NCBI RefSeq assembly: GCF_038235435.1
Contig: NZ_CP151275.1
Location: forward strand, 2,542,001-2,606,000
Source of the DNA: Niveibacterium sp. SC-1
GTDB taxonomy: Bacteria; Pseudomonadota; Gammaproteobacteria; Burkholderiales; Rhodocyclaceae
DNA: 64,000 nucleotides
Direction: 5' to 3'
The notes under the pieces were generated by a model. The model ran no database searches. It saw only the letters and a list, made by a program, of their open reading frames with translations, and was not told where the DNA came from. The translations under genes and the position numbers were made by a program. Shown here in pieces: positions 28,434 to 38,220 of this stretch; position 1 is the first letter of the stretch; each line of letters opens with the position of its first letter.

Positions 28434-29447
28434 ATGAACAAACAAAGCCCCACCCTTGCACAGGTTGCCGAAGCAGCCAAAGTGTCACCGATGACGGCGT
28501 CTCGAGCGATTAACAACCGTTCGGGTGTGTCAGAAGCGACGCGAGAGCATGTCCTCAAGGTCGCGACCGAGCTCGGGTACGTCGTTAACCGCGCGGCACA
28601 GAAGCTGTCTGGCGGACGTAGCCACATCATCGGAATCGTCGCCACTGACATCGAGCACCCATTCGTCTCTGCGCTTGTTACAGGGGCTCGCGAAGCAGCG
28701 GCATCCGCCGGGTATGAAGTGCTGGTCTATGCCCAGTTGCGTACAGAGAAGCGGCCAACCGCCGGCGTCTTGCAGCTGCTGCGTCAGATTTCCGACGGCA
28801 TCGTCGCAGCGCTCCCGATGGAGTACGGCTACCTCGAAGACCTGGCGGAACTCAGCATTCCGGTGGTCACCATCGACCAACGCGGCAACAAAGCCGAGTT
28901 TCCATCTATCGCTGGAGACAGCTACACCGGCGCCAAGAGCGCGGTGATGCACTTAGCCAGCTTGGGCCACAAACGCATCGCCTTCATCGGCGGAGACGAA
29001 CGGCTCGGCTCCGCGCGGGCCCGCCGCCGTGCGTACTACGACACAATGGCGCAGCTTGGGTACCAGAAAGAGGAAACCATCGTAGTTCCGGGCGACCACA
29101 GCCAAGCTGGCGGACATGCCGCTGCCAAGAAGCTGCTACAAATGACGTCCCCTCCCACGGCAATCTTCGCCGGCAACGACACGACCGCCTTTGGCGCTAT
29201 GGTCGCCATCCGAGAGGCGGGTCTGCGCATCCCCAAGGACATTTCCATCGTCGGTTTCGACGATATTCCGGCGGCGACCCTGGTGACTCCCAACCTGACG
29301 ACTGTTCGCCAGCCTATCCATCAGATGGGTCGCTCTGCGGTCTACACATTGCTAGCGCTGATGGCTGGTATCCAGCCGGCCACGCACATCGCCACGCTGC
29401 CAACTGAGCTCGTTGTTCGAGCTTCGACCGCACCACCTAAGGTCTGA
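28434..29447 (+). CDS. LacI/GalR-family transcriptional regulator (copy 2)
   Basis: The 337-residue protein has the LacI HTH (LAQVAEAAKVSPMTASRAIN), hinge ([12 protein letters not shown]) and effector domain ([29 protein letters not shown]). It is the same length as the regulator at 11572 and very similar throughout. It converges on the GH30 gene across a double hairpin. Perfect GGTAGCGCTACC palindromes lie upstream. It probably controls beta-glucan genes here and, given the shared operator core, may also act on the 4.5-11.3 kb cluster. Confidence 0.95.
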   Translation: MNKQSPTLAQVAEAAKVSPMTASRAINNRSGVSEATREHVLKVATELGYVVNRAAQKLSGGRSHIIGIVATDIEHPFVSALVTGAREAAASAGYEVLVYAQLRTEKRPTAGVLQLLRQISDGIVAALPMEYGYLEDLAELSIPVVTIDQRGNKAEFPSIAGDSYTGAKSAVMHLASLGHKRIAFIGGDERLGSARARRRAYYDTMAQLGYQKEETIVVPGDHSQAGGHAAAKKLLQMTSPPTAIFAGNDTTAFGAMVAIREAGLRIPKDISIVGFDDIPAATLVTPNLTTVRQPIHQMGRSAVYTLLALMAGIQPATHIATLPTELVVRASTAPPKV

Positions 29448-29497
29448 GAAAACGCTCGCCCCCCGGCCACTGCTGGCCGTCTCCGACGTTCCTAAAG

Positions 29498-29555
29498 CAG
29501 TGAGCGGCCACGCCAAGGCCGCTCACTGACACGGCCCGCTCATGTGCGGGCCGTG
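29498..29555. terminator. Double hairpin between convergent lacI-2 and GH30 genes
   Basis: A 12-bp perfect stem (CAGTGAGCGGCC at 29498-29509, partner 29517-29528) is followed by a 10-bp perfect stem (CACGGCCCGC at 29530-29539, partner 29546-29555). They lie between convergent genes and should act as a bidirectional terminator, though no long T-run follows. Confidence 0.7.
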
Positions 29556-29562
29556 CCCCCAC

Positions 29563-31479
29563 TTAGGAGTGACTCCAGCGCTGATTCGCCGTCCCCAGTG
29601 GTGTCCAGAGGTGAACCGGCGAACCGTTGGCGGTAGCCTCATTCGCGACATCTAGGACGAGACCACTGACGGGGTTTGTAACTGTTCCGTCCGAGTTCTG
29701 CACCCATTTCTGGCTGGGCTTCCCGTTACACGTCCAAAGAATGACCTTGGTTCCGGCCTTCGTTTGGTCCCCTGCTGCTCCGGCACACCGCCCCATAATA
29801 CGAAGCTCTCCGATATCGCTCACGGTCAGACGCTGAGCCGGATTCGTCGCGTCGCAGTCTGCGACCTGCAACTGAGCTCCCATCGTGCCGTTGGGCGCAT
29901 TCAAACAGCGCTGCGACTTCTCGCCCTTCAATCCGAACCCGCCGTCGCTCAAGGCTGCGGTCGTGAACGTTACGGTCGCATGGGACGGCAAGGTGTAGCT
30001 GAAGGAACCGTCACCGCCCCAGTTCACCGTGAACGTCGTGCTCGTCGAATTGGTGTTGTAGGCAACGAGAACTTCGCTGCCGTCAGCGTTGCGGTACGCC
30101 TGCGCCCAAATGCCGGCCCCATCGGTATACCCAATCCGGACTGCACGGGGACGCACGAACTTCGAGAACTGTGCGAGTTCGTAGTAGTTGATGGTGTATT
30201 CGTACTCACCGGTCGCTTGGTCGATGGTTACCAAGCCGGTACAGCCCTCGCACCCTACCCCCATCTTCGGCCCACCGTTTCGGTCGAGCGCAAGGTTCCA
30301 TAGCACCATTGCCGACGACCAATTGTTGGTGGCAACAAGGGTCTTCTCAGTCGTGTTACCTGCAATACCTGTCGGCCCAGTCGAGCACTCCGAGGAGTAA
30401 ATTGGCTTATCGGTGCGAACGGCATGAATGGCGGAAAGACCGCTCGCGAAGCCGCCGATATTCTGATAGCAGTGCCATGCAGTGCCGTAGAGACGATTTG
30501 CAACCGTCGCATTTGCATACAGGGTGCTGGCGTAGGCGGAAGCTGCGTACGAAACATCACCGCCCAGTATTGCCTGCGACAAGCCCGCGGCATCGAACGA
30601 GGGGGCGAGATAGTTGGCAATGAAGTTAACTTCGTCCGACGCGCTCAAGACCATTCCTGGATAGGTTGAAGGGTCCTGGTTGGGCTCATTCTGGGGCGTC
30701 ACGCCCCAAACATTGACGCCCTTGGCGCTGTACTCCTTCAGGAATTTGACGAAGTAGTTGGCCAGCGCCTGGTACTTGTCAGTCTTCAGGGTCGCACCGT
30801 TCCAGCTACCCAACATCAGCCCGTTGGTCTTCATCCAGGCAGGCGGGCTCCAGGGATTCGCGAAGAGCCGCATACTGGGATTCGTCGCCTGAGCTTCCTT
30901 GATGACGGGAATGACGTACGCGTCATCGTGACCCGTGGAGAAGCCAGCCAGTGCGTCAGTATCAGGGCTATCCGCATACGAATAGACTCCGTTCACTGCG
31001 AAATCGGACGCCCCCATCGGGACGCGCATTACGGAAAAACCTGCGCCGGAAGGCCATGCAAAGAGGTCCTTCAGGACTTGCGACTTGGCGGCGGCGTTGA
31101 GCTTGGTGCCAATCAGCCAGTTTGAGGTGTCAGTAAAGGAAGCACCGAAACCATCGATTGTCTGAAAAGACTGAGCCCGATTCAGAGTGATTGTCGAACT
31201 CGCGGCAGCTCCAAGCCTGATGTCAGGCTGTTGAGCGAGGCGCTGCGTCAAGTCCGGAGTGGTGAGCCAAACTCGAACTGATTGGACCGCTGCAGCCGCA
31301 GTCGTTACGCTCCCCGCCTCAGTACTGGCGGGAGCAGCACTTGCTGTTACTTGCTGACTGCTCGTCGCCTCGGGCTCAGCCTGCCCTCCACACGCCGACA
31401 GAAGGGCTGCACTGACCGCCGTAAGCGCCAAAGCACTGCAACAGCGCATGCGAGCGCGGTCGCTTTTCCAACTTTTCAT
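29563..31479 (-). CDS. GH30-family glucanase/glucosylceramidase-like lipoprotein with ricin-B domain
   Basis: The 638-residue protein has a lipoprotein signal (LLSAC, lipid cysteine C30) and a Ser/Ala/Thr-rich linker. A GH30 TIM barrel with a side beta-domain follows, with acid/base E265 in TPQNEPNQD and nucleophile E364 in YSSECSTG. The C-terminus (about residues 510-638) is a ricin-B/CBM13 beta-trefoil with QxW-type repeats (AQRLTVSD, SQKWVQN, NQRWSHS). Bacterial GH30 enzymes include endo-beta-1,6-glucanases; the trefoil would bind polysaccharide. It probably makes oligosaccharides at the cell surface for the ABC transporter and GH3 enzyme. No LacI operator is visible directly upstream. Confidence 0.9.
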   Translation of the reverse strand: MKSWKSDRARMRCCSALALTAVSAALLSACGGQAEPEATSSQQVTASAAPASTEAGSVTTAAAAVQSVRVWLTTPDLTQRLAQQPDIRLGAAASSTITLNRAQSFQTIDGFGASFTDTSNWLIGTKLNAAAKSQVLKDLFAWPSGAGFSVMRVPMGASDFAVNGVYSYADSPDTDALAGFSTGHDDAYVIPVIKEAQATNPSMRLFANPWSPPAWMKTNGLMLGSWNGATLKTDKYQALANYFVKFLKEYSAKGVNVWGVTPQNEPNQDPSTYPGMVLSASDEVNFIANYLAPSFDAAGLSQAILGGDVSYAASAYASTLYANATVANRLYGTAWHCYQNIGGFASGLSAIHAVRTDKPIYSSECSTGPTGIAGNTTEKTLVATNNWSSAMVLWNLALDRNGGPKMGVGCEGCTGLVTIDQATGEYEYTINYYELAQFSKFVRPRAVRIGYTDGAGIWAQAYRNADGSEVLVAYNTNSTSTTFTVNWGGDGSFSYTLPSHATVTFTTAALSDGGFGLKGEKSQRCLNAPNGTMGAQLQVADCDATNPAQRLTVSDIGELRIMGRCAGAAGDQTKAGTKVILWTCNGKPSQKWVQNSDGTVTNPVSGLVLDVANEATANGSPVHLWTPLGTANQRWSHS

Positions 31480-32289
31480 TGTTAAGTCTCCTCGTCTTTG
31501 GGACGGCCCCTTTTCTTAGCGAAAGCGGCCTCGGCCGTTGAGTTCCAAGGCTCAACAGACCGCCCTTTCTCGGTTGCGCCCCCTTTGTGCGAGATGTACA
31601 TCGCCCTACCGCTGGCCAGCCGCCAGACGGTCTACTTTGGGAGCAGATTCCGCTGAGGAATGTTTGGAGAACCAACGGTCCGCCGAGTAGTCCGACGAAG
31701 CCATCCTGGAGTCGATGCCTATCCACGCCTAAAAAGTACGACTCCCGCACAAACATCCAACAGCGGGCGCAACATGACGATTTCTTTGCGGGAATGAAAG
31801 AGCCGGCGCCCTTCCGATAATGAGGAACCCGCTGCGGATATGGACATCATGTCGCAGACCTATTGGCCCGCTTCGTGATTTTTCGCCCTCCGAGCACTCC
31901 GCGCTGCTGCGACGCAAAAGCACCTAAAGTTGGTCTAGAGAGGGTGAGTTGACCGCAGGCTCTTGGCTGACGCCGTATTGCGCGACGCATAACGGCCTGT
32001 CGGAATCTTCGCTCGCGTTCACGACGTACAGCCCAAATCATGGGCAATCGAAACCGTGTTGGAGCCTGCGAAAAGGGCCAGCGGCGGGCCCGCCCGCTGG
32101 CATAGAGACGCGTTAGGCGCGGAGGGGCGCCGAACGGCCAAAGAGGCACTGCCCAGCATGAATGAGCTCCTTTCGGCTCTCACTCCATGTACTGCGTCAT
32201 CGCCCATGTCCCCGAGGAGACACGAATGCAGGCACGGGCGATGACAACAGTTCTTGACCCACCCGTTTCCACTCGGGTCGGAAATCGCT
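31480..32289. other. Intergenic region with hairpin copy B
   Basis: No supported gene in about 800 bp. The right part (from about 32116) repeats the sequence seen downstream of the carrier-like gene at 1271, including the Shine-Dalgarno hairpin. The GH30 promoter should lie at the left end. Confidence 0.5.
32160..32185 (-). repeat. Hairpin with embedded Shine-Dalgarno, copy B
   Basis: On the minus strand this reads GAGTGAG, AGCCGAAAGGAG, CTCATTC, then ATG. It is the partner of 1139-1164 with a G-U pair in the stem. The frame after the ATG is 46 codons long and different from copy A because of an indel. Confidence 0.5.
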
Positions 32290-32453
32290 TTAGCGTCGAA
32301 TCCGGGCGAAAACTGCCCCGCGCACCTCGCCAACTGTGCGGCACAGCTGCTGTTCGCCCGGAGCAACGATGTCGGCCCACAGCCAGGACCGCCAACCGAT
32401 TCCCATCCAGACCGAGACCATCTCGCCGGGGCCTAACCCCAGTTCGGCAAGGG
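32290..32453 (-). pseudogene. 3' fragment of a carrier-protein-like gene
   Basis: The translated end (LGLGPGEMVSVWMGIGWRSW, then CRTVGEVRGAVFARI) is a close relative of the C-terminal half of the protein at 1271-1570. The 5' half has been replaced by the antisense of a hipA fragment at about 32454, so this copy has no start of its own. As in the intact copy, the carrier DSL serine position reads GPG. Confidence 0.65.
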
Positions 32454-33039
32454 TGACCGCCGACCCTTCGTCGTGCGTCGCTTCGATCGCGCTTCCAACG
32501 GGCGTGCGCTGGGTTTCGAGGACTTCGCAGCGCTCAGTGGCAAAGGCACGGCCTGCAAGTACGAAGGCAGTTAGGAGGGGATCGCGCTTCGGATCGGCGC
32601 ATTGATCAGCGATGAGTCGGCGCGCGCAGCGGCACTGGCACGAATGTTCGACATGGTTGCGATCTCCTGCATGCTGGGCAATGGCGACGCCCATCTGAAG
32701 AATTTCGGCTTGCTCTACGAGGGCGCGGGCACGAACGTCGCGCTCGCACCGGCCTTCGATATCGTCAATACGACGTGCTACATCCCCGAGGACGGTCTGG
32801 CTCTGAGCTTGGGCGGCTCGAAGTCCCTCTTCGCATCACGTCTCCATTTGCTCGACTTCGCAGACAAGTGCGCCATGACGACAGGCTCCGCGAGGAGGCG
32901 TATCCGTCACATGATCGAAGTAGCCCACAGCGTCGTTGCGGATCTCGATGCACTCGTCGATGAGGTGCCCGGTCTTGGGCTGAGCTTGGAGCGCGAGCTA
33001 GGCTCCTTTAGGGAAACCTTTGCGTCGGGCGCGCATTAA
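32454..33039 (+). pseudogene. 5'-truncated hipA copy
   Basis: The DNA matches 45588-46175 (intact hipA) at about 97 percent by eye. The first third of the gene is missing, TAT has become TAG (ggcagttag), and a base change near 32580 shifts frame. The remaining open part (32602-33039) still shows the catalytic loop (MLGNGDAHLKNFGLLYEG) and the DFD-type motif (PAFDIVN), but cannot make a full kinase. The junction with the carrier-like fragment shows short shared sequence (tgaccg), suggesting illegitimate recombination. Confidence 0.88.
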
Positions 33040-33230
33040 TTGCGAGTTCGGCTTCGAGCCTGGGCAAGGCTCGGCCTGCCTTCAGAACACGGCCCTCTCT
33101 CTGTTTGACATGGGCCACCGGCTGCGAAACAAACTCGGCTGTTCCTGCGGAGGATTTGCCTACTTCCGATCTTCACATTCGACCCCAAGGAGAAATGCGA
33201 AGTTGCCGCTTCGCAGCGGTGGCGGTCAGC
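32454..33230. repeat. Long duplication, copy 1 (hipA 3' part and downstream)
   Basis: The segment is repeated at about 45588-46360. Similarity is very high through hipA and lower but clear through the roughly 190 bp downstream. It ends with TGCGAAG-six bases-CTTCGCA in both copies. Copy 1 precedes the STAND gene and copy 2 precedes CBASS. Confidence 0.88.
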
Positions 33231-33372
33231 GGGCGAACGAGACCAGTTGGCGGCTGTCGGGCCGCAAGCGGAAATTCGCTATGAAGCGAATCTTCTCTAG
33301 AAGTTGAAGCACCTCCAGGAAGAGTCCCCGGTATTCGCGTCAGTGTGGCCCCAGCCGTTATCCTTGGTGCCT
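33040..33372. other. Intergenic region before the STAND gene
   Basis: The left two-thirds is the tail of the hipA duplication, including the hairpin TGCGAAG/CTTCGCA. A TTG at 33304 in frame with the following gene could extend it by 23 residues. No strong ribosome site is seen for either start. Confidence 0.5.
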
Positions 33373-36300
33373 ATGTATATCGAACTGCACCGCACCTTTC
33401 GCGAGCTGCTACACAACGAGGAGCACGGCGATGAGGTCCGTGCGCTTTCGCTGGGCACCACCACGCTGACGCTGCCCAGTCTGCTCAACGAACCCCGTGT
33501 GGTCGTCCTATCGGAAGCCGGCTCAGGAAAAACCCAGGAAATCCTCCAAGCAGCGCGCCGCCTGCGCCGCGAGGGCAAACCTGCCTTCTTCCTGCGCCTG
33601 GAGCACGTCGTCGTCGATTTCGAGACGGCCTTCGAGGAGGGCACGCTAGAGGAGTTCCAAGCCTGGCTGGCGTCGTCTGAGCCAGGCTGGGTTCTCCTCG
33701 ACTCCATCGACGAATCGCGTTTGCGATCTCCGCTGGATTTCGAGACTGCAATTCGCAGGGTCAACAAGCAGTTGGCGAAAGTGAAGCAGCGCACGCACCT
33801 CATGATTACAGGGCGCGCGCCGGCGTGGCGACCGAAGACGGACCTGGAGCTGTGCGACAAGCTGTTCCCTGTGGCTGACGAGCGCGTCGAAGCAAGAACG
33901 TCTGGCGGCGAGGAAGCGACCGTTGATTGCCGACTGGATACTCCGACCGTCAATCCGTCGTCCTTCAAGATCGTCACGCTGGAGGACTTGACGGCAGAAC
34001 AGATCAAGAAATTCGCTCAGGAAAAAGGAGTCGAAGATACCGGCGCCTTTTTGGACGCTATAGAGCGCGCCGACGCATGGTCATTTACTGCACGGCCGCA
34101 GGATCTCGACGAGTTGACTGGGTTGTGGGTAGACGAAGGGGTGATCGGATCGCGCTCGGCGTTGATTGCGAACAGCATAAAGCGTCGACTCAAGGAAGCT
34201 GACCAGACGCGCGCAGAAGCGATGCCCTTGCCGGCCGACGAGGCCCTCGACGGCGTCCAGGTGATCGCTGCTGCGCTGATGCTGACCAATCAGCAGACCG
34301 TCCAGGTGCCTGATGGCATCAAGGGCACCAAAGGCTTGAAGCTCGACGCCGTGCTGGCCGGCTGGACCGAGAAGAGCATGGCCACGCTTCTGCAGCGGCC
34401 ACTATTCACTCCAGACATTTACGGCACCGTCCGCTTCCACCATCGCTCGGTGAAGGAGTACTTGGCAGCCCAATGGTTCCTCAAACTGCTCAGCCACGAG
34501 AGGTCGAGGCGGTCAGTCGAAGAGCTTTTCTTTCGGGAGCAGTATGGGCTAGAGGTCGTCGTGCCGTCCCTGCGGCCGCTGCTGCCATGGATTGCGATGG
34601 CGGACAGCCGCGTTCTCGCCAGAGTTCGCCGCGTCGCACCGGAAATCGTGTTCGAAGGCGGAGACCCGGTTCAACTACCGCCAGACGTTCGCCGCAGCAT
34701 GCTTCTGCACGTCTGTGACCAGCTCGCAAACGGCACTTCCACTCGGTCGATGGCCGACTTCGCTGCCATCCAGCGCTTTGCCGCGCCGGACCTGACCGAC
34801 ACACTGCGGGGCCTGGTGAAGAAGTACCAGGCCAACGAAGACATCGTCTTCTTCCTCATGCGGATGATCTGGCAGGGTCGTCTGAAGGGTGCGCTCCCGG
34901 AAGCGATTGTTGTCGCTCTTTCGCACACCGCTGGAGATTCCGCCCGATGCGCAGCCCTCCAAGTCGTCACCGATCTGGGAACGTCAGAGGACATGGCCGG
35001 AATCCGCAAGGGGTTCGCAGAGGAAAGTGGTGCCCTGAGCCGCAAGTTCATGGCCGAACTAGTCAGCCATGTGCAGCAGCCGGATGAGCAAACCCTCCAG
35101 TGGCTGATTCGCTGCATACCCCGATTGGCAGAGCACAACGAATACGGGGACACCGACCTATCCAAAGAGATCGCGTCGTTCTTTGAGCGGGCCGACTTGT
35201 GGCTGGTCGTATGTGGGCTGGACCGGCTGTACGAGCTTCTCACGTCGCCGCCGGTCATCGAGCGCCGTTACTGCGAGATTTCCGAGCGCTACCAATGGTT
35301 GCGTCAAACCGCCGGCTCGGCGGTCCGGCGATTGCTCAGTGCGCGCGATCCCGCCGCGCTCAAGCAGGCCTCACTCGGGATTCTGCATTTGCTGCCGCTG
35401 GACGGGCGCTACGACGTCCGCGCCTTCGACGTCGAAAAGCTGGGCCTATCGGATCTAGTCCGCCAGTGGCCCGAGATCAAATGGGCGCTGTTCTGGCACG
35501 TCGTTGCACAGGAGCGCAAGAGCAAGTCGGAGAATGGCGTGCGCGTGGTCGACGCGTGGATGGCCCTTGTGGCGGCCATCTACGTCTCCTTCGACGAAAG
35601 CGAATTTGAGGCCGCTGTGGACGCCATCGGCGAGCGTGCTCTAGCGGACGACAAACAAGTGGCTCTATCCCTGGCATTCAGGCTGTACGTGGAGGCCAAT
35701 CGACCGGCCAGCCTCAGAGTCCGGCTCAAGAAGGCAGTCGGCGAAGATGAACTGCTTAAGACCCAGCTGACGGCGCTGATGAAGCCGCCGAAAAAGTCCG
35801 ACGAACTGCGGCGACTGGAACGCGAGAGCGCGCGTTGGGGGCGGGAGGCTGCCAAGCGGAGGGCGCGTGAGGAGCAGGCTCGGCTGGAAGCCCCCGCCAA
35901 GCTAGAGGCGCAGTTGGACACGCTGCGCGACCCAGGCTTCGCCGATCCTTCTGCCATCTCGCGGTCGCAACACTATCTTTACGATCGGATGCGCGACTTG
36001 GAGGAGAACAAGGGCGGTTCCAGATGGACGAATATCAACTGGCGCGCGCTCGAACCCGAGTTCGGGGCCAATATCTCGCAAGCTTTCCGCGATGGAATAG
36101 TGCGCTTTTGGCGTGGGCATGCACCCAAGCTGCTGTCCGAAGGTGCAGCGCCAAACTCCATACCGCTCGCGGACTTGTTCGGACTCGCGGGCCTGACCAT
36201 CGAGGCCGCTGAGACCTCCGGCCTTTTCTGGAGCTTGACGCGAGCCGAGGCCGCCGTGGCCTTCCGCTACGCGATGAGGGAGCTGAATGGCTTCCCGGAC

Positions 36301-37797
36301 TGGTTTCCGACGTTGTCAGCAGCACACCTTGATGTGATCAAGACAATGGCCCTGACGGAGATCGCCTTCGAGCTGCAGGCCGACAGGGAGGATGCCCCCA
36401 GCCAGTACGTCATCTACGACCTGAGCCGCTACGGTGATTGGCTGTGGGACGCCATAGCTCCGGATATAGTCAGGCTGCTCCGAACCCATCCGCCCAAGCG
36501 CGTCGAGCGGTTGGCTCACCTGCTTGACATCGTCCAGTCATCCAAGCTGCCCGATGCCACGATCGCGGCACTTGCCGCTGAAAAGATGGTGTCTGCGGCT
36601 GACTCGAAGCAGTTGCCGCTGTGGGCTGCCGCCTGGACTGGTGTCGACGCGGGCGCAGCCATCGATGCCGTGGTTGCACATCTAGATGTCATCGGTGATG
36701 TGAAGGCGCGCACGGAGTTCACCATGAGCTACGTGACGTGTCTACTGGGAGGCCGGTACATGTCGACGCGGGTACGCGCCGGCTTCCAGTCGCCTGCGGT
36801 GCTGAGGCGGCTCTACCTCCTTGTCCACGAGCACGTCCGATCGAGTGAAGACATTGACCGCGCCAACAAGGGTGTCTACTCACCAGGCTTGAGGGACAAC
36901 GCGCAGGACGCACGAGAAGGGTTGGTGGCCATGCTAAAGGAGATTCCCGGCCGGGACGCCTACTTGGCACTCAAGACCATTTCAGAGGCCCATCCCGAGC
37001 CCAGTCTGCGCCCGTGGTTCGTCTTGCAGGCCCGATCCAAGGCGGAAGCCGACAGCGAGCGGCCCGTGTGGAGCGCAGAGCAGGTGTGCCAGTTCGGCAA
37101 GGAATATGAGCGCACACCGGCTAACCATCGCGAGCTTTTCGACCTGGCGGTGCTGCGCCTGCTCGACCTCAAGCATGAGCTGGAGGATGGCGACGCAAGC
37201 ACGGCATCGGTATTGCTCAAAGAGGAATTGGAAACCGTACTCCGCAATTTCATCGCCGCGTGGTGCAACAGGTGTTCGCTCGGCCGGTACGTGGTCCCGC
37301 AGGAGGAGGAACTGCCCGACGCCAAGCGGCCGGACCTGCGGTGGCACTGCATCGCCTTCAAGGGCCCGGTTCCGACCGAGCTCAAGATCGCTGACAACTG
37401 GACCGGCCCACAGCTTTTCGAGCGGCTTGAAGGGCAGCTCGCCGGCGACTACCTTCGCGACGATGCTTCGAGCAGAGGCATCTACCTGCTCGTGTACCGC
37501 GGCGTGCAGAAGCACTGGAAGCTGCCGAACGACGAGTGGGCCAACTTCGACGAGCTGGTCTCGGCGCTGCAAAGTTACTGGGCTACTGTCGCTTACGCAC
37601 ATCCTGGCGTCGAGGAGGTCCGGGTCATTGGCATCGACCTGACGAGGCGGGCAACTTCTCCCCTACCCAAGAAGAAGTCTGCGAAGAAAGTGGCGGCGAA
37701 ATCCGCATCCGGCAAAGCCTCGCTCGACAAGAGGACGCCAGCGAAGAAGGCCCCCGCAATGGCCAGGGGCCGTAACCAGCGCGAAAGCAGCCACTGA
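33373..37797 (+). CDS. Giant NACHT/STAND-like NTPase with probable C-terminal PD-(D/E)xK nuclease
   Basis: The protein has 1474 residues from the ATG at 33373. An N-terminal NTPase module shows Walker A (EAGSGKT, residues 48-54), Walker B (VLLDSIDES, near 107-115) and a sensor-like LMITGRAP segment. A very long helical middle follows, with a charged coiled stretch near residues 800-840, suitable as a repeat-type sensor. Near the C-terminus RPDLRW (D1321), then TELK (E1336, K1338), fits a restriction-endonuclease-like core. The end is a Lys/Ala-rich tail. In known STAND defence proteins a sensor triggers oligomerisation and an effector; here the effector would be C-terminal. It stands alone in its own transcript after the hipA repeat. 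Role in phage defence is inference. Confidence 0.78.
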   Translation: MYIELHRTFRELLHNEEHGDEVRALSLGTTTLTLPSLLNEPRVVVLSEAGSGKTQEILQAARRLRREGKPAFFLRLEHVVVDFETAFEEGTLEEFQAWLASSEPGWVLLDSIDESRLRSPLDFETAIRRVNKQLAKVKQRTHLMITGRAPAWRPKTDLELCDKLFPVADERVEARTSGGEEATVDCRLDTPTVNPSSFKIVTLEDLTAEQIKKFAQEKGVEDTGAFLDAIERADAWSFTARPQDLDELTGLWVDEGVIGSRSALIANSIKRRLKEADQTRAEAMPLPADEALDGVQVIAAALMLTNQQTVQVPDGIKGTKGLKLDAVLAGWTEKSMATLLQRPLFTPDIYGTVRFHHRSVKEYLAAQWFLKLLSHERSRRSVEELFFREQYGLEVVVPSLRPLLPWIAMADSRVLARVRRVAPEIVFEGGDPVQLPPDVRRSMLLHVCDQLANGTSTRSMADFAAIQRFAAPDLTDTLRGLVKKYQANEDIVFFLMRMIWQGRLKGALPEAIVVALSHTAGDSARCAALQVVTDLGTSEDMAGIRKGFAEESGALSRKFMAELVSHVQQPDEQTLQWLIRCIPRLAEHNEYGDTDLSKEIASFFERADLWLVVCGLDRLYELLTSPPVIERRYCEISERYQWLRQTAGSAVRRLLSARDPAALKQASLGILHLLPLDGRYDVRAFDVEKLGLSDLVRQWPEIKWALFWHVVAQERKSKSENGVRVVDAWMALVAAIYVSFDESEFEAAVDAIGERALADDKQVALSLAFRLYVEANRPASLRVRLKKAVGEDELLKTQLTALMKPPKKSDELRRLERESARWGREAAKRRAREEQARLEAPAKLEAQLDTLRDPGFADPSAISRSQHYLYDRMRDLEENKGGSRWTNINWRALEPEFGANISQAFRDGIVRFWRGHAPKLLSEGAAPNSIPLADLFGLAGLTIEAAETSGLFWSLTRAEAAVAFRYAMRELNGFPDWFPTLSAAHLDVIKTMALTEIAFELQADREDAPSQYVIYDLSRYGDWLWDAIAPDIVRLLRTHPPKRVERLAHLLDIVQSSKLPDATIAALAAEKMVSAADSKQLPLWAAAWTGVDAGAAIDAVVAHLDVIGDVKARTEFTMSYVTCLLGGRYMSTRVRAGFQSPAVLRRLYLLVHEHVRSSEDIDRANKGVYSPGLRDNAQDAREGLVAMLKEIPGRDAYLALKTISEAHPEPSLRPWFVLQARSKAEADSERPVWSAEQVCQFGKEYERTPANHRELFDLAVLRLLDLKHELEDGDASTASVLLKEELETVLRNFIAAWCNRCSLGRYVVPQEEELPDAKRPDLRWHCIAFKGPVPTELKIADNWTGPQLFERLEGQLAGDYLRDDASSRGIYLLVYRGVQKHWKLPNDEWANFDELVSALQSYWATVAYAHPGVEEVRVIGIDLTRRATSPLPKKKSAKKVAAKSASGKASLDKRTPAKKAPAMARGRNQRESSH

Positions 37798-38220
37798 TCC
37801 GTCGAACTCGACTGTCCGTGTCCAGCCTGAACCGGACGGCTGCTCGATCGAGTCGAATAGCCGTCCATCGTCCTTCGTGGCGGTTTGTTTGCCGGTTTGC
37901 TGGCCCGCGTCATGGGCGCTGTAGGTTACTAATATGGCAGCGCTTTCCGGCCCCTATCGGTGGATTTTGGCCTCTGATTTGCCGGTTGGTTTGCCGGTTC
38001 TGACGGACTGCCGGCGAGCCTCTGGGCCTGCACAGTGTATAGCGCAGGACCCGCCCGTCACGACATCTGTTGGTGCAAGAGCGGTTCGCGTTGCGACCCC
38101 GATCGTTCTCGGGAAGCGTGTCGGCGGCCCGACCTAGAACGCGGCGCGACTCGGCGGCCGACTGCGCATTCGAAATCCTCCGAAGCGCAGGCCGCAACTC
38201 CGATAAGGGCCCAAGGCTTG
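37798..38220. other. Intergenic region with short direct repeats
   Basis: No gene is supported. TTTGCCGGTT occurs three times (37888-37897, 37978-37987, 37990-37999). A 25-bp segment at 37814-37838 recurs with one mismatch at 51392-51416, after the CBASS operon. Confidence 0.6.

Noticed and set aside
32113..32122. GTTAGGC-like sequence suggesting an integron attC site
   Set aside because: No matching GCCTAAC partner, no fold of the right spacing and no integron integrase in the window.
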